DNA of 5,874 bases from Solirubrobacter sp044865965 (GTDB taxonomy: Bacteria > Actinomycetota > Thermoleophilia > Solirubrobacterales > Solirubrobacteraceae), in NCBI GenBank assembly GCA_044865965.1, contig JBIOTP010000043.1:1-5874 (forward strand), given 5' to 3'. Each line of letters opens with the position of its first letter. Position 1 is the stretch's first letter. The translations under genes were made by a program, and so were the position numbers. Below are positions 4,869 through 5,874 of this stretch, piece by piece. The notes under the pieces are model-generated. The model had not been told where the DNA came from and ran no database searches. It was given only the letters and a program-made list of their open reading frames with translations.

Positions 4869-5874
4869 CCAAGTGGACGATCGGCCGGCGGATCGCGGCC
4901 GGATATGCGGTGCTGATCGTGCTGCTGGTGGCCACGGCCGTGGTCGGGACGCTGGCGCTGCGTTCCACGCGCGAGGACTTCACGAGCGCGATCAACACGC
5001 TCGAGTCGCGCGCGATCAAGGGCACGGACTCGCTGCAGGGCATGGACGCCGCCGTCGTCAGCTTCCTCAACTACGTGCTGCGCGGCAACGAGAACTCGCT
5101 CGAGACGTTGCAGGAGCGCTTCGACGCCGCGCGCCAGGCCACGGTGGAGTTGCGCGATTCGAGCACCACGCCCGCCCAGGTCACCGGCTGGACCGACGCC
5201 GTGCGCCAGATCGACGCGTGGAACACCGCCGCCCAGGAGGCGATCACGGCCAAGCGCGAGGGCAAGGATGCCGAGGCACTGCGCCTCTACGACGACAAGG
5301 TCATCCCGGCCCGGCAGGCCCAGCGCAACCTCGTCGTCGACCTCGTCGCCGCCGAGCGCAAGCGGGCGACGGGCATCGCGGACTCCGCCTCGGACTCCGC
5401 GCTGCGCTCGATCTGGCTGCTGCTGGGCGTCTCCGCCGCCGCGCTGGTGTTCGGGATCCTGATCGCGTGGGGGCTCGCGCGCGCCGTGACGCGGCACCTG
5501 CGCGACGCGGTCGCCACGCTCGCCTCGGCGTCGAGCGGCATCCTCGCCGCGACGGCGCAGCAGGCCAGCGGCGCGGCGGAGGAGGAGACCGCGATCCACC
5601 AGACCACGACGACCGCCGACGAGGTCCGCCAGACCGTCGCGATGACGACCGAGAAGGCGCGCCTGGTGGCCAAGGATGCGCGCGAGACCGCCGACATCTC
5701 GCGCGACGGGCGGCGTGCGGTCGACGAGAGCGTGCGCGGGACGCAGGAGGCACGAGCGCGCATGGAGGCGCTGGCCGAGCGCATCCTGGCGCTGAGCGAG
5801 CAGGCCCAGGCGATCGGCGAGATCCTGCGCACCGTCAATGGGCTCGCCGAGCAGACGAACCTGCTGTCGGTCAA
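4865..5874 (+). CDS. Methyl-accepting chemotaxis protein, C-terminus beyond the window
   Basis: A transmembrane chemoreceptor, with 336 complete codons visible before the window cuts it off. TM1 is at about residues 10-32 after MTKWTIGRR. An extracytoplasmic, mostly helical sensor of about 150 residues follows (33-182), consistent with a four-helix-bundle (4HB_MCP-like) domain. TM2 is at about 183-205 (IWLLLGVSAAALVFGILIAW). The chain then passes directly into the cytoplasmic coiled coil (RHLRDAVATLASASSGILAA) without the roughly 50-residue HAMP pattern. Residues 228-237 (AATAQQASGA) match the general receptor methylation motif around Q232-Q233. The segment AIGEILRTVNGLAEQTNLLS leads into the conserved signalling hairpin, which lies past the end. 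The start is supported by GGAGAGG (4856-4862) and by the ATGA overlap with cheW. It is the likely input for the upstream adaptors and substrate of the CheR. Its ligand cannot be told from the sequence. Confidence 0.93.
   Translation, partial: MTKWTIGRRIAAGYAVLIVLLVATAVVGTLALRSTREDFTSAINTLESRAIKGTDSLQGMDAAVVSFLNYVLRGNENSLETLQERFDAARQATVELRDSSTTPAQVTGWTDAVRQIDAWNTAAQEAITAKREGKDAEALRLYDDKVIPARQAQRNLVVDLVAAERKRATGIADSASDSALRSIWLLLGVSAAALVFGILIAWGLARAVTRHLRDAVATLASASSGILAATAQQASGAAEEETAIHQTTTTADEVRQTVAMTTEKARLVAKDARETADISRDGRRAVDESVRGTQEARARMEALAERILALSEQAQAIGEILRTVNGLAEQTNLLSV

Noticed and set aside
3058..5599. Long minus-strand frames opposite cheR, the second cheW and the receptor
   Set aside because: They are Arg/Ala-rich, have no family motifs, and mirror the codon structure of secure plus-strand genes.

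Overview
The window is very GC-rich, with G or C at most third codon positions, and holds five protein-coding genes, all on the + strand. The high GC, a stand-alone scpB, an arylsulfotransferase-family secreted protein and a compact chemosensory operon together suggest a high-GC actinobacterium. I would guess the Thermoleophilia/Solirubrobacterales, but that lineage rests on overall impression, not on a marker gene.

Layout. (1) Bases 1-576 encode ScpB, a subunit of the SMC-ScpA-ScpB condensin; the window starts exactly on its GTG. (2) Bases 618-2419 encode a secreted beta-propeller protein of the arylsulfotransferase (ASST) family. Its signal peptide (from ATG 618) and its mature domain lie in different reading frames. 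Restoring one base near 719-720 joins them and creates a good signal peptidase site (AKA|Q). This is either a sequence error or a real lesion that would stop export. (3) Bases 2420-2665 are non-coding, AT-richer than their surroundings near 2510-2590, with small inverted repeats and a possible -10 box. (4) From 2666 to the window end runs a tightly packed operon: cheW (2666-3124), cheR with C-terminal TPR repeats (3121-4335), a second cheW with a helical N-terminal extension (4332-4868), and a methyl-accepting chemotaxis receptor (4865 to beyond the end). All three junctions are ATGA stop/start overlaps.

How the genes work together. The receptor would sense a signal through an extracytoplasmic helical domain and pass it through two non-equivalent CheW adaptors to a CheA kinase, which is not in the window and is expected downstream. 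The CheR-TPR protein would methylate the receptor for adaptation. The order CheW, CheR-TPR, CheW matches wspB-wspC-wspD of the Pseudomonas Wsp surface-sensing system, but the receptor here follows the trio instead of preceding it. Unusual points are the apparent absence of a HAMP domain in the receptor, a shortened C-terminal half in the second CheW, and an Arg-to-His change in the conserved N-L-R-G-type motif of the first CheW.

I found no RNA genes, mobile elements, CRISPR arrays or significant long repeats. Several long open frames on the minus strand are judged to be by-products of the high GC content.
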